This document shows, in pieces, positions 1 through 8,906 of a stretch of 64,000 nucleotides of DNA (position 1 is the stretch's first letter; each line of letters begins with the position of its first letter). This stretch comes from Gammaproteobacteria bacterium. GTDB taxonomy: Bacteria > Pseudomonadota > Gammaproteobacteria > Pseudomonadales > Pseudohongiellaceae. The position numbers were made by a program, and so were the translations under genes. The notes under the pieces are model-generated. The model saw only the letters and a program-made list of their open reading frames with translations. It was not told the origin of the DNA and did not search any database. The stretch lies in NCBI GenBank assembly GCA_029244985.1, contig JAQWQD010000017.1:124001-188000 (forward strand). The letters are read 5' to 3'.

Positions 1-1
1 A

Positions 2-820
2 ATAACAGATGAATTTATCGTTGATTTTACGCCGGAGTTAAAGGAACAGGCTTTAACAATCCTTAATGGGTACAGGGTGGGAGGATTATACGTTCCCGCC
101 TTGCCTAATACCTATGACGGTGAATATGTCAATAATGTGGGTTGTCTGGGGGGTGGTAACATAATTAATCATCCACCTGCCGCGGATCCAACGAATGGGA
201 TGATGTTCAATTCCCATCGACGTAATTGTTTTGCTCCAGGGTTTATGAGGCCTACTAACGGGGTCGATCGAGATAATCCTAATTACCCAGAACCTGGTGC
301 CGGGGGTGCGACGCCAAACAGCACGCCAACTACAGGTATGACACCGGTTGGCTGGCTGCCTGGAGGTGGAGGTGGTCTTCCGACCATTGATGGCCTTCCT
401 ATTTATAAACGTATGAATAACCAACTGACTGCCTACCAGATGAATTCTGGGGAAAAGGCTTGGTCACTGCCTGTAGGACAAACACCGGCCGAATACGAGG
501 ACCATCCCTTATTGCAAAATATAGAGGTTCCAAATGTGGGCGGATCAGGTTGGTCTGTCCAGATGGTTTCTGGCGATTTGTTAGTGCAAACCAGAGCGTT
601 GAGTGAAGGTATGGCGCAAATAGAGCCAGATGCCCCGCTTACTCTTAATGCGCGCGATAAAATGACAGGGGAGATTGTGGGATCTGTGCCTATGCCCGCT
701 CCAGGTCAGTACGGGATGATGACTTACATGCATAGAGGGAAACAATATATTGTGGTACAGATTGGTAGCTCAAGAACAGATTATCCTGGTGCACTTGTTG
801 CTTATCGTCTGCCAAACTAA
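2..820 (+). CDS. PQQ-dependent (quinoprotein) dehydrogenase, C-terminal part
   Basis: The frame is open from the left edge, so only about 272 C-terminal residues are present. The first start-like codon, GTG at 77, lies inside the fold and is not the true start. The sequence resembles the last blades of membrane-linked or periplasmic quinoprotein glucose/alcohol dehydrogenases: an F-T-P-E-L stretch, then GLYVPA, a glycine-rich insert, a blade with the tryptophan-docking-like pattern (NARDKMTGEIVGSVPMPAP), and the ending IVVQIGSS..LVAYRLPN typical of the family. Such enzymes oxidise sugars or alcohols in the periplasm and feed electrons to quinone or cytochrome c. The PQQ- and Ca-binding residues lie mostly in the missing part, so the substrate cannot be guessed. 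Confidence 0.8.
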   Translation: MTDEFIVDFTPELKEQALTILNGYRVGGLYVPALPNTYDGEYVNNVGCLGGGNIINHPPAADPTNGMMFNSHRRNCFAPGFMRPTNGVDRDNPNYPEPGAGGATPNSTPTTGMTPVGWLPGGGGGLPTIDGLPIYKRMNNQLTAYQMNSGEKAWSLPVGQTPAEYEDHPLLQNIEVPNVGGSGWSVQMVSGDLLVQTRALSEGMAQIEPDAPLTLNARDKMTGEIVGSVPMPAPGQYGMMTYMHRGKQYIVVQIGSSRTDYPGALVAYRLPN

Positions 821-836
821 ATAAGTATTTGTAAAA

Positions 837-859
837 AAGGCGAGTCGTACACTCGCCTT
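837..859. terminator. bidirectional rho-independent terminator
   Basis: A perfect 9-bp stem (AAGGCGAGT / ACTCGCCTT, loop CGTAC) sits between the convergent stops at 820 and 881. It is followed by CTTGTTT on the + strand and preceded by an A-run (833-838) that serves as a U-run for the - strand. Confidence 0.85.
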
Positions 860-880
860 CTTGTTTAACCTCGCCGTAGA

Positions 881-2011
881 CTAACGAGGAACATAAGGTC
901 TTTTGACAATGTGCGCTGGGTCTGAATCTGACCGTGGCTCTAGCTTTTGGGGTCGGCCAGCTTGGTTGTCTGTGCCATATAGATTCCCATCTTCGTCCAC
1001 AGATAGAGAGTGCATTTCAATCCAAAAGTCTGGCCCTTCAGTCGGGAGAGGCCAAGTGTACTCTCTAGAGCCATCTAGATTAAATTGCACAATTTTGGGA
1101 GGGTTCAAATCTGTTACCCAAGCACTAGTTTCTCCAACAGTAATATCTAATGGCATGCCTAGATCACCCCATGTCGACACATACTCGTACGTAGGGTAGT
1201 TTTCAGAGTTCCTGCGAGCGATTTGTTGAAATACCTTTACATTGCGATGGTCTCTATCTAGCGCATAAAGATGTTCGTCAGGACCCATAGCTAAACTATG
1301 AACGCTAGCAAATTGATCAATTTCGTCGCCAGCTTCGCCAAATTCAGAATGATAGCTGCCATCAGGATTGCGAACCACAATACGCTTATTATCGCCTAGA
1401 CCATCTGCAATTAAGAATTTTCCATCTGGAAGAAAAGCAACATCTTGAGGTTGGTGATAATGACTTTCATCATTGCCAGCAACATTTTTCTCTCCTAGAG
1501 TCATTAATAGCTGTTCGCCATCATTTGAGAAAACGTAAATAATGTGCCCAGTTTCATCTATAACCCAAACTCGTTTTTCATTGTCATAAGGGCTTTGGCG
1601 AATGCGATGTGGGCCGGGCCCATCGGTGCCCGTAAACAGATGATCCCATTGGTCCCAAACTTCCAAGACATTGCCATCACTATCAATAATATAGATGCAG
1701 TTGCGCCATACTCGACCACGTCCCCTTAATACATTCCAACCTAAAGAACCTGCAAAAGTAGTGTATTCGTTGGGAAGAGGGTCAGGTAGTTCAGTTTCAC
1801 CACGTTGTAGAAAGAAAATTCTATCTTTAGATTCTACCAACACCCCAGAATTTCCGCCCCACGTAAACCCGTCCTGAGCAAAGGGCTGCATCCAGGATTC
1901 TGTGGTGAAGTTGTAGGGGCTCGGACCAATTACACCTGTGTCTTGTGCATTGACGGTGCCCATTAATATCAAAAATAGCAGCGCTGCGGCGTTTACTTTT
2001 ACATGAATCAT
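881..2011 (-). CDS. Exported NHL-repeat six-bladed beta-propeller protein
   Basis: The 376-residue product starts at ATG 2011 behind a GGAG Shine-Dalgarno, and residues 1-22 form a signal peptide ending in VNAQ. The body is a series of NHL-like repeats, for example the blades around HQPQDVAFLPDGKFLIADG, VHSLAMGPDEHLYALDRDH and MHSLSVDEDGNLYGTDNQ, each with the hydrophobic-x-D-x-x-G-x-x-Y/I pattern. The fold is also used by peptidyl-hydroxyglycine amidating lyases, but no catalytic residues could be assigned, so enzymatic activity is uncertain. The gene lies downstream of an FG-GAP propeller gene on the same strand with a 167-bp gap. Secretion to the periplasm or beyond is inferred. Confidence 0.75.
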   Translation of the reverse strand: MIHVKVNAAALLFLILMGTVNAQDTGVIGPSPYNFTTESWMQPFAQDGFTWGGNSGVLVESKDRIFFLQRGETELPDPLPNEYTTFAGSLGWNVLRGRGRVWRNCIYIIDSDGNVLEVWDQWDHLFTGTDGPGPHRIRQSPYDNEKRVWVIDETGHIIYVFSNDGEQLLMTLGEKNVAGNDESHYHQPQDVAFLPDGKFLIADGLGDNKRIVVRNPDGSYHSEFGEAGDEIDQFASVHSLAMGPDEHLYALDRDHRNVKVFQQIARRNSENYPTYEYVSTWGDLGMPLDITVGETSAWVTDLNPPKIVQFNLDGSREYTWPLPTEGPDFWIEMHSLSVDEDGNLYGTDNQAGRPQKLEPRSDSDPAHIVKRPYVPR

Positions 2012-2178
2012 TTTCGTTTCTCCACCGAGGGTCTCAGGCGATATTGTTTCTGCTGCCAGAATCTAGCAAATCAAACTGTTGAATTGAAGAAAAAATTTGC
2101 AAGAGTTTGAGTTAACACAAATTATTACAAAGTTTGATCTTTGAAAGTTTGCATCTTTTTTATCAAAATCTCCGGATA

Positions 2179-3612
2179 TTAAGGTAGCGGCATTTCGTCG
2201 CTATCTTCTGCTCTGGCACGTGTAAAAGCTGGAGTTGGTGTTGGGCTTCTGACTTGTTCAAGCCAGAAAACTCCATCATAAGGATAGCTGTTTCCTCGCG
2301 TCCCAACAAAATCTATATCACCGTCACCATCTATGTCACGAGCGATGAATTTATCAAACATACCTCTTTTTCGGCGCGATATATCATGGCGGGTCCAGGT
2401 CTCTTTAGCGTTCCCAGGGTTTTCGAACCATCCGATTCGGCCCAGTGCATCATTGACATCTACATCACCGTCACCAGTTCGAGGACCACGGCTGTAGCTG
2501 CCAGCGATAAAGTCTATATCGCCGTCTTGGTCTATATCGGCATATTCCATTCCTGTGACACTATCAGGTGCAAATGTTCCAATTTGATATGCGTTCCAGG
2601 CATTGTCTATGTTTTCAGGTTGTTCAATCCATGAAAAACCTTGGTCACTAGCTCCAATAATATCCAAGCGGCCATCTTGGTTTAAATCAACATATTCAAG
2701 ATTAAAACCTGCCATTCGGGCGCCATTGATTCCAATGGCGTGCTCGCGAAAATTTAGATTTCCAGCTCCTAGATTTTCAAAGAAAGCGAGCCTGTTTTCT
2801 CCTCGGGTTCCTATTACGATGTCGAGATCACCGTCATTATTCAGGTCAATGGGTTCGGCGTTTTGGGGGATACTGTAGTGACCCAATTCTGTTCTAGTCC
2901 AATTGTTGCCTTGCAGAGGGTCGCCATCTAAAGAAAATAATTCTATCGGTGTTGATCTTGCATAGTCATTTGGGCCAGGTCGTTGTGCTCCTTTGTTGGG
3001 TGCGGTGAGTTCCGCGACACCATCACCGTCAAAATCTCCAGCAAAAACTCTAATATAAGAACCACGCCCTTGAGTCATTGGCAGGATGAGTCGCTGCCAT
3101 TCGGCTTGACGGGCATTGCTGCCTGGATTTTGTAAATAGATTAAGTGGGAGAGTTCAGCGGCCACAACTACGTCGGGATAACCATCAAGATTTATATCGA
3201 CGATGACTGCATCTTCCGGCGCGGGTGAATCCTCCGCTTCTGCTATAGTGATGTTAGTCCAGCTATCTGGGTTTGCAGAAGCGAAAGCGATTCTTACATG
3301 CCCAGCAACGGGGGGTGTGAAATCGGGTAACTCCTGGCTTGAATCATACTCAGCATCGGATTCATGCACGGATACAACATCTTCAAACCCATCTAAATCG
3401 ATGTCACCCATAACCAGACCATCACTGCCTGAAAGCGGAGTATCAGCGTTTATTGACTCATCAATAAGGTGTTCTTTCCAGCTAATATAAGCTCCATCTG
3501 CTGCGCGTGCGTTGCTTAGCATATCTCCTACTGGAAGCTGCGCACTTAAAATCGAACTGGGAAGTAAAAGCGCAATAAATATTACAATTTTCTTTTCTTT
3601 TGTTTTATTCAT
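2179..3612 (-). CDS. Exported FG-GAP/VCBS-repeat protein
   Basis: I start it at ATG 3612 (477 residues) because that gives a standard signal peptide (MNKTKEKK, hydrophobic core, LSAQ). The frame stays open 51 codons further upstream but with no signal-like sequence. The mature part carries at least seven FG-GAP repeats with calcium-loop signatures: DIDLDGFEDVV, DINLDGYPDVV, DFDGDGVAEL, DLNNDGDLDIV, DLNQDGRLDII, DIDQDGDIDF, DIDGDGDIDF. It is therefore a calcium-loaded, integrin-like seven-bladed propeller, probably periplasmic or secreted. Such proteins are common in marine bacteria that degrade polymers; no catalytic domain is visible, so a structural or binding role is inferred. Confidence 0.82.
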   Translation of the reverse strand: MNKTKEKKIVIFIALLLPSSILSAQLPVGDMLSNARAADGAYISWKEHLIDESINADTPLSGSDGLVMGDIDLDGFEDVVSVHESDAEYDSSQELPDFTPPVAGHVRIAFASANPDSWTNITIAEAEDSPAPEDAVIVDINLDGYPDVVVAAELSHLIYLQNPGSNARQAEWQRLILPMTQGRGSYIRVFAGDFDGDGVAELTAPNKGAQRPGPNDYARSTPIELFSLDGDPLQGNNWTRTELGHYSIPQNAEPIDLNNDGDLDIVIGTRGENRLAFFENLGAGNLNFREHAIGINGARMAGFNLEYVDLNQDGRLDIIGASDQGFSWIEQPENIDNAWNAYQIGTFAPDSVTGMEYADIDQDGDIDFIAGSYSRGPRTGDGDVDVNDALGRIGWFENPGNAKETWTRHDISRRKRGMFDKFIARDIDGDGDIDFVGTRGNSYPYDGVFWLEQVRSPTPTPAFTRARAEDSDEMPLP

Positions 3613-3812
3613 CGTATCTCTATCGGCGGGTAGTGGAAGTGTCGTGGGGAATAGTACCAATCGACACTGCAATGCAGAAGACGATTTAGGGATAATTTCA
3701 TTAAAACCAATGAAGCGCGAGGTCGACACAGAGCCAGCAAGAAGATAGCATTTATTCCTTGGCACAAGTTTGATTGCTAGATTTTTTTCCTACATATTCT
3801 GAGGTGTCTTAA

Positions 3813-5246
3813 ATGAGTATTAAGGTTATTTGTCTAAGGTTATGGCAATGGTTTTTGCCGTTTTATTTGTTCAGCCTTTGTTCAATTGCAAATGCCGCAG
3901 ACTCCAGTCATGGATTGCAACTTACCGCACTGGATCACTATGTAAACGAGCCGGATTCTAATTATGCCTATCAAGTTATAAACACCGTCGAAGGTAATGG
4001 GCACAAGACCTTTATATTAGAAATGACCTCGCAACAATGGTTAACGGAGAGAGAAGTTAATTTGCCGATTTGGGAGCACTTTATGGTGGTAGTCATGCCG
4101 GACGAAGTGCAAAGCGATATTGGTTTTTTGACCATTACCGGCGGGAGTAAAACAAACAGTGCGCCCACTGAGCCTCAACAAAGCGATGTTAAACGGGCGC
4201 TTGAAACAGGCACTGTTGTTAGCACCTTGTATATGGTGCCTAATCAACCATTAGTTTTTTTGGATGATGAAGGTCGTCAACGAACTGAAGACGCTATTAT
4301 CGCCTATACTTGGGATAAATATCTCAGAACGGGAGATGAGAAATGGCCTCTAAGGCTACCTATGACGAAAGCAGCTGTTAGAGCTATGGATACCGTAACT
4401 GATTTGATGATGAGTGATCAGGGTGGTGGTATTGAGGTTGATCAGTTTGTTGTAGCTGGAGGCTCTAAGCGTGGCTGGACGACATGGACGACGGCAATAG
4501 TAGACGAACGTGTTGTGGCAATTATGCCAATCGTAATCGACATGCTGAATGTCAGCGAATCCTTTAAGCATCATTTCTCAGTTTATGGTTCTTATTCCTT
4601 GGCAGTGATTGATTATGTAACCAGTCGAAATGTTAACTGGCTTGGAACACCAGAGTGGGATTCGCTTATGAAAATCGTGGAGCCCTATGAATATCGGGAC
4701 CGGTTGGAATTACCAAAATATTTGTTAAATTCCACCGGGGATGAATTTTTTCTGCCGGATTCTTCGCAGTTTTATTGGGACGATTTGGTTGGAGAAAAGC
4801 ATGTTCGTTATGTTCCAAATTCAAACCATGGAATGGACGGAACTGATATTTTCGACAGCGTTGACGCTTGGTATCACGCGATTGTGCATAATGAGCGAAT
4901 GCCTAGATATTCTTGGGATTTATCGGACGATGGAACCATTACTGTGTTTTCTCTCGATGAGCCTATAGAGGTATTGCTGTGGCAGGCTCATAATCCCGAC
5001 AGCAGAAATTTTACCCAAGCTGTAATCGGTAGAGCCTACACGAGCTCGCCACTGGAAGAAATTGAATCTGGCGTTTATCAGGTTAAGCTTGATCCTCCGG
5101 AAAAGGGTTATACTGCTTACTACGTAGAAATGCATTACCCGAGTGGTATCGGCGCTCCCTTTAAGTTTTCCTCCGGAGTTAAAGTCGTACCGGATGTTAC
5201 GGAATACCAATGGGAATTTCTGCCTGATAGTGCTCGGGGAAATTGA
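3813..5246 (+). CDS. PhoPQ-activated pathogenicity-related (PqaA-like) alpha/beta hydrolase
   Basis: The 477-residue product has a signal peptide (residues 1-28, ending ANAAD) and the layout of the PhoPQ_related family. The nucleophile elbow GGSKRGW (Ser218) is followed by TTWTTAIVDERV and the MPIVIDMLN block, then the acid in STGDEFF (about Asp310) and the base in PNSNHG (about His339), so a complete Ser-Asp-His triad is present. A GAGGTG Shine-Dalgarno precedes ATG 3813. Relatives are PqaA of Salmonella and eukaryotic autocrine proliferation repressor proteins; the physiological substrate is unknown. It is divergent from the FG-GAP gene. Confidence 0.85.
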   Translation: MSIKVICLRLWQWFLPFYLFSLCSIANAADSSHGLQLTALDHYVNEPDSNYAYQVINTVEGNGHKTFILEMTSQQWLTEREVNLPIWEHFMVVVMPDEVQSDIGFLTITGGSKTNSAPTEPQQSDVKRALETGTVVSTLYMVPNQPLVFLDDEGRQRTEDAIIAYTWDKYLRTGDEKWPLRLPMTKAAVRAMDTVTDLMMSDQGGGIEVDQFVVAGGSKRGWTTWTTAIVDERVVAIMPIVIDMLNVSESFKHHFSVYGSYSLAVIDYVTSRNVNWLGTPEWDSLMKIVEPYEYRDRLELPKYLLNSTGDEFFLPDSSQFYWDDLVGEKHVRYVPNSNHGMDGTDIFDSVDAWYHAIVHNERMPRYSWDLSDDGTITVFSLDEPIEVLLWQAHNPDSRNFTQAVIGRAYTSSPLEEIESGVYQVKLDPPEKGYTAYYVEMHYPSGIGAPFKFSSGVKVVPDVTEYQWEFLPDSARGN

Positions 5247-5408
5247 GTATTTATCTGCCGCAAATCCTGGCCTGATTCACAAAATTCCGAAACTAAAGTA
5301 ACTAGTTTTTTGCATGAATTACTTACTTGAACCTTAATATTGGGTTAGGTATTTTTTATGAATATTTCCGCCAGGGTGCTAAACAGATCATCATGCACCA
5401 CGCATGTC

Positions 5409-6164
5409 CTAATTAGGATATGACCCACTGCCCTCAATAATGTGTAAAATTTCGGTAGGAGTCATGTACGCGCCTCCGCCTTCTTCAGGAACAGCTGATG
5501 CTTCCTTGCCAGGCGCTAAACGTCGGCGAACAAAAAGTGCATGATCATATCTTTGCCAACCCAGCCCATGGGAGATAAGTCTTCGGTCGGTAGCCCGTTC
5601 GAAGTTAATTCGGCAATCACTAAACTGACAGATCGCGTCTGCAGCGATACCAAAAAAAGAACGATCAAGATAATAAACCGTATGTGAAAGTTCATGCCCA
5701 ATAATCCCTACCTGAGCGTTAAAGGGTTGATTTTTTAGCAGCAGAGCATCTCGGGGACCATCAATATTAGAATCAATAACTACTAAATAAGTGCGGTTTT
5801 TCGCTGAGCGTAAAAGCGATGGCCAGTGAGGTCTTGAAGAGAGGGGAATGCCTACATCGTCGATAATAAACTTAATGCGAACTGATTTAAGTTCTGGGTA
5901 GTGGCTCAGGGCTAAGAGCGCCTGCAACTCATAACCTGGTGGGAGTTCTTTGTTTTCTCCAAATTCAGAGATCAACTGACCAAAACGATTTATCTCTTCT
6001 GTTTCGATATATTTCCTTACTGCCGAAATTTCTGCAGCCTGTCCGTCAATACTGAGAATAAGTAATATTAAAGGAGCTAACCAAGATAACTTGAGGCGAT
6101 TATTGTTAGAAGGATTTTGCATATTTTTACTGTATAGCAAGAAAATTTTAGAGACAAATGCCAT
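5409..6164 (-). CDS. Exported HEXXH zinc metallopeptidase-like protein
   Basis: The 251-residue protein has an N-terminal hydrophobic segment (about residues 24-43, ending GQAAE). An inner ATG at 6122 (residue 15) would give a more typical signal peptide, and neither start has a clear ribosome site. The core holds HELSH (His157-Glu158, His161), and 28 residues later ERATD (Glu189) could be the third zinc ligand, as in gluzincins. I do not recognise a named family; it is small for M48 and lacks a prodomain. Two Cys (179, 184) fall between the zinc motifs. Periplasmic peptidase activity is inferred from the motif only. Confidence 0.6.
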   Translation of the reverse strand: MAFVSKIFLLYSKNMQNPSNNNRLKLSWLAPLILLILSIDGQAAEISAVRKYIETEEINRFGQLISEFGENKELPPGYELQALLALSHYPELKSVRIKFIIDDVGIPLSSRPHWPSLLRSAKNRTYLVVIDSNIDGPRDALLLKNQPFNAQVGIIGHELSHTVYYLDRSFFGIAADAICQFSDCRINFERATDRRLISHGLGWQRYDHALFVRRRLAPGKEASAVPEEGGGAYMTPTEILHIIEGSGSYPN

Positions 6165-6311
6165 GTTGCTTAGATTGGCGCTAAATAAGCATAGAAAGCT
6201 AATAGCTAGCGAAATTGTAATTATTAAAAGTATGCGTCAGCTCCAAATTCTGTAAATTTAATCTGTGCGGATCAGATTTCCATTCCCTTTGTAATCTATT
6301 ATTATACAGCT

Positions 6312-7502
6312 ATGAGACTCGACGGTTCTTTGCTATTGGCTTTCCTCCTTGCAGGAGTCATTAGCACGCCAGTATATACACAAGAAAAATCTTTTGAGGA
6401 TTGGATCGAAGAGCTACGTATTGAAGCGAGTTCTCTGGGAATTAGTGAGTCGACTTTAGTTGCCCTTGATGATTTAGAAGCTCCACTGGAAAGAGTTCTT
6501 GAGCTCGATAATAGTCAGCCTGAATTCGTCCAAACCTTCACTCGTTACTTGTCTTTGCGAATAACGCCAAACCAAATAAGTCGAGGACAAGGTTTGTTGC
6601 AGCAGCACGCAACACTATTAGAAGAAGTTCGACAACACTATGGTGTTCAACCACACTATCTTGTTTCTTTTTGGGCCGTTGAAAGCAATTATGGTAGATC
6701 AACAGGCGGTTTTTCGGTGTTGCAAGCGTTGGCGACGCTTGCCTATGATCCGCGCCGCGCTGAATTTTTCCGCAGAGAACTTCTTACGGCGCTGCGTATT
6801 ATCGATGAGGGGCATATAGCTGCTAGCAGTATGAGTGGTTCCTGGGCCGGAGCTATGGGGCAACTTCAATTTATGCCTTCCATATTTAATCAGTATGGTG
6901 TTGATGGTGATAATGATGGTCGAGTAGACATTTGGAATAGTTTGCCGGATATATTTCACTCAGCCGCAAATTTTCTTTCTCAGTCTGGTTGGCAAGGAGA
7001 TGAGCGATGGGGCAGGGAGGTTCTGCTACCACGAAATTTTGATTTTAGTTTAACGGGCACTCGCACCAGAAAATCGTTACAGGAGTGGCAGGATTTAGGT
7101 GTTACTCGAGTCGATGGAAGCCCGATTCCAATAGCTAACATGAATGCTTCTTTGATATTGCCAGCGGGTGCTGTAGGACCAGCATTTCTTGCTTATACAA
7201 ACTTCCGTACCACCATGACCTACAACCCCTCGACCTTTTATGCATTGACTGTCGGCCATCTCGCTGATCGTTATACAGGCGCAGGCCCCATTCAGCGGAT
7301 GCCTGAGAATGAACAGGCTATGAGTGTGGCTGATGTTCGTGAGTTGCAAGAACTGCTAAACGCCTCAGGTTATGATTCTGGAGTGCCTGATGGCAGGGTG
7401 GGAAGACAAACCAGATCTGCGATTAGAGACTTTCAGGAGAGTAGAGAATTACCCATGGACGGTTACGCCTCTGCGCAGTTACTCAATAACTTGCGTAACT
7501 AG
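6312..7502 (+). CDS. mltB: Lytic murein transglycosylase, MltB family, with peptidoglycan-binding domain
   Basis: The 396-residue protein has a signal peptide (about residues 1-24) and the SLT_2/MltB catalytic domain: WAVESNYGRSTG with catalytic Glu124, then SWAGAMGQLQFMPS and the Ca-site-like DGDNDGRVDIWN. The C-terminus (about 333-393) is a PG_binding_1 domain (VRELQELLNASGYDSG..DGRVGRQTRSAIRDFQ). It cleaves the MurNAc-GlcNAc bond to make 1,6-anhydro ends in periplasmic peptidoglycan. No lipobox is seen, so it is more like the soluble MltB/Slt35 forms. No strong Shine-Dalgarno precedes ATG 6312. Confidence 0.9.
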   Translation: MRLDGSLLLAFLLAGVISTPVYTQEKSFEDWIEELRIEASSLGISESTLVALDDLEAPLERVLELDNSQPEFVQTFTRYLSLRITPNQISRGQGLLQQHATLLEEVRQHYGVQPHYLVSFWAVESNYGRSTGGFSVLQALATLAYDPRRAEFFRRELLTALRIIDEGHIAASSMSGSWAGAMGQLQFMPSIFNQYGVDGDNDGRVDIWNSLPDIFHSAANFLSQSGWQGDERWGREVLLPRNFDFSLTGTRTRKSLQEWQDLGVTRVDGSPIPIANMNASLILPAGAVGPAFLAYTNFRTTMTYNPSTFYALTVGHLADRYTGAGPIQRMPENEQAMSVADVRELQELLNASGYDSGVPDGRVGRQTRSAIRDFQESRELPMDGYASAQLLNNLRN

Positions 7503-7593
7503 GGCATTCTAACCTAGGTTTATTGAATTATTCTTGCTGCTGTTTTATGCTTGCGCCGCTTCCCTCGGGTCTAATATCATTTTAAATTATTAA

Positions 7594-8628
7594 ATGCCTT
7601 TTTTGGATTTACTACCTCAGACAGATCAGTCTTTGCTGCGTTATCGCCGTATTGCATTGATCACCCTGGCATCAGTTTATTTTCTTATTTTGGTCGGTGC
7701 TAGTGTAAGAGCGTCTGGTGCTGGCATGGGTTGCCCTGATTGGCCTACTTGTTTTGGTCAGTGGATACCGCCAACCAATGAAGCGCAGCTCCCTGGAAAT
7801 TATCAAGAAATCTATGCTGAATTAGGTTATCGCGATACGCAATTTAATGTCGTTAAGACCTGGACTGAATACGCAAATCGATTAATTGGGGTCACTATAG
7901 GTTTTTTAATTTTCCTGACAGCAATATTTTCTTGGCCCCTACGTAGATTTAACAACTCGATTTTTGTCGCCTCTGTTGCGGCATTCTTGATGGTTGGATT
8001 TCAGGGTTGGTTAGGCTCGAAAGTCGTAAGTTCAAACTTGCAGCCAGGGATGATAACCATTCATATGTTAATGGCCCTCGCTATCGTGGGTACTCTATTA
8101 TTTGCTCTAGCCCAAGCGAGGAAAAGTGATATGGCCAAACAGCCTATCATCGGAATTGACTCACGATTTGAGTTGTTTCTTTACCTTGTTTTAGGAATGA
8201 CGATACTGCAAGTCGCGATGGGAACTCAAGTGCGAGAAATGACTGATTTTATACGAGAAGCTCAGGGAGAAGAATTGAGATCTTCTTGGGTGGAAGCTAT
8301 GCCGTGGTTCTTTTTTGTGCATCGCTCTTTTTCGGCAGTGGTTTTGGTGGCGAACTTGTGGCTGGCCAGGCTTTTAGTGAATTCATTGGGCTGGCAGCAT
8401 ATTTTAACGCGTTTGACCTTTGCCATGATTGTTGTCATCGGGTTTTCCGTGCTCTCAGGTGCCACTCTAGGTCACCTAGGAATGCCCGCTTTAGCGCAAC
8501 CTGCACATCTCCTAGGGGCAGCTCTACTTTTCGGTTTACAATTTATGATCTGGATGAGTTATCGCCATTCTCGAGATAGTTCACCTGTGGATAGGATCAG
8601 ATCTTTAAAAAATCAGGTATCACTTTAA
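7594..8628 (+). CDS. ctaA: Heme A synthase (COX15/CtaA family), stand-alone
   Basis: The 344-residue polytopic protein, with about eight membrane helices, converts heme O to heme A for cytochrome c oxidase. The N-terminal signature GASVRASGAGMGCPDWPTCFGQW is present; its Cys pair (47, 53) matches the redox-active cysteines of the family. Three of the four expected heme histidines are visible (TIHMLMA, FVHRSFS, QPAHLLG), but the first site reads TEYANRLIG, with Asn95 where many family members have His. No cox structural genes flank it; SURF1, another oxidase factor, lies at 54-55 kb. The N-terminal signature and loop look to me like Bacteroidota-type CtaA, which could mean transfer. Confidence 0.85.
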   Translation: MPFLDLLPQTDQSLLRYRRIALITLASVYFLILVGASVRASGAGMGCPDWPTCFGQWIPPTNEAQLPGNYQEIYAELGYRDTQFNVVKTWTEYANRLIGVTIGFLIFLTAIFSWPLRRFNNSIFVASVAAFLMVGFQGWLGSKVVSSNLQPGMITIHMLMALAIVGTLLFALAQARKSDMAKQPIIGIDSRFELFLYLVLGMTILQVAMGTQVREMTDFIREAQGEELRSSWVEAMPWFFFVHRSFSAVVLVANLWLARLLVNSLGWQHILTRLTFAMIVVIGFSVLSGATLGHLGMPALAQPAHLLGAALLFGLQFMIWMSYRHSRDSSPVDRIRSLKNQVSL

Positions 8629-8906
8629 GATATTCCATAAATATTTAGCACGCTAAGAACCTCATTAGTTGAAATTTTCTACTTTTAACGAAAAGTATGA
8701 CCGTTATTTTATTCTGAATACCTCATCAAGAAATTGGCTTAGGACCTAAGTTGACTGCTTTTTTTTGGCCCTGAAGTGATCTTTTTTCATATCAACTACA
8801 GCAAAGCTCAATACGTCTGGCTCTACAAATTATTTCTCAATAATATTACTATTGCGTGTGCGAGGGTGTAACAAAATAAATAGAGACAATTGGTTGGGGA
8901 AAGAAA

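Noticed and set aside
86-424. 112-residue open frame on - at the left edge
   Set aside because: Antisense to the PQQ dehydrogenase; no features of its own.
8680-8697. TACTTTT-AACG-AAAAGTA hairpin after ctaA
   Set aside because: AT-only stem without a T-run; too weak to call a terminator.
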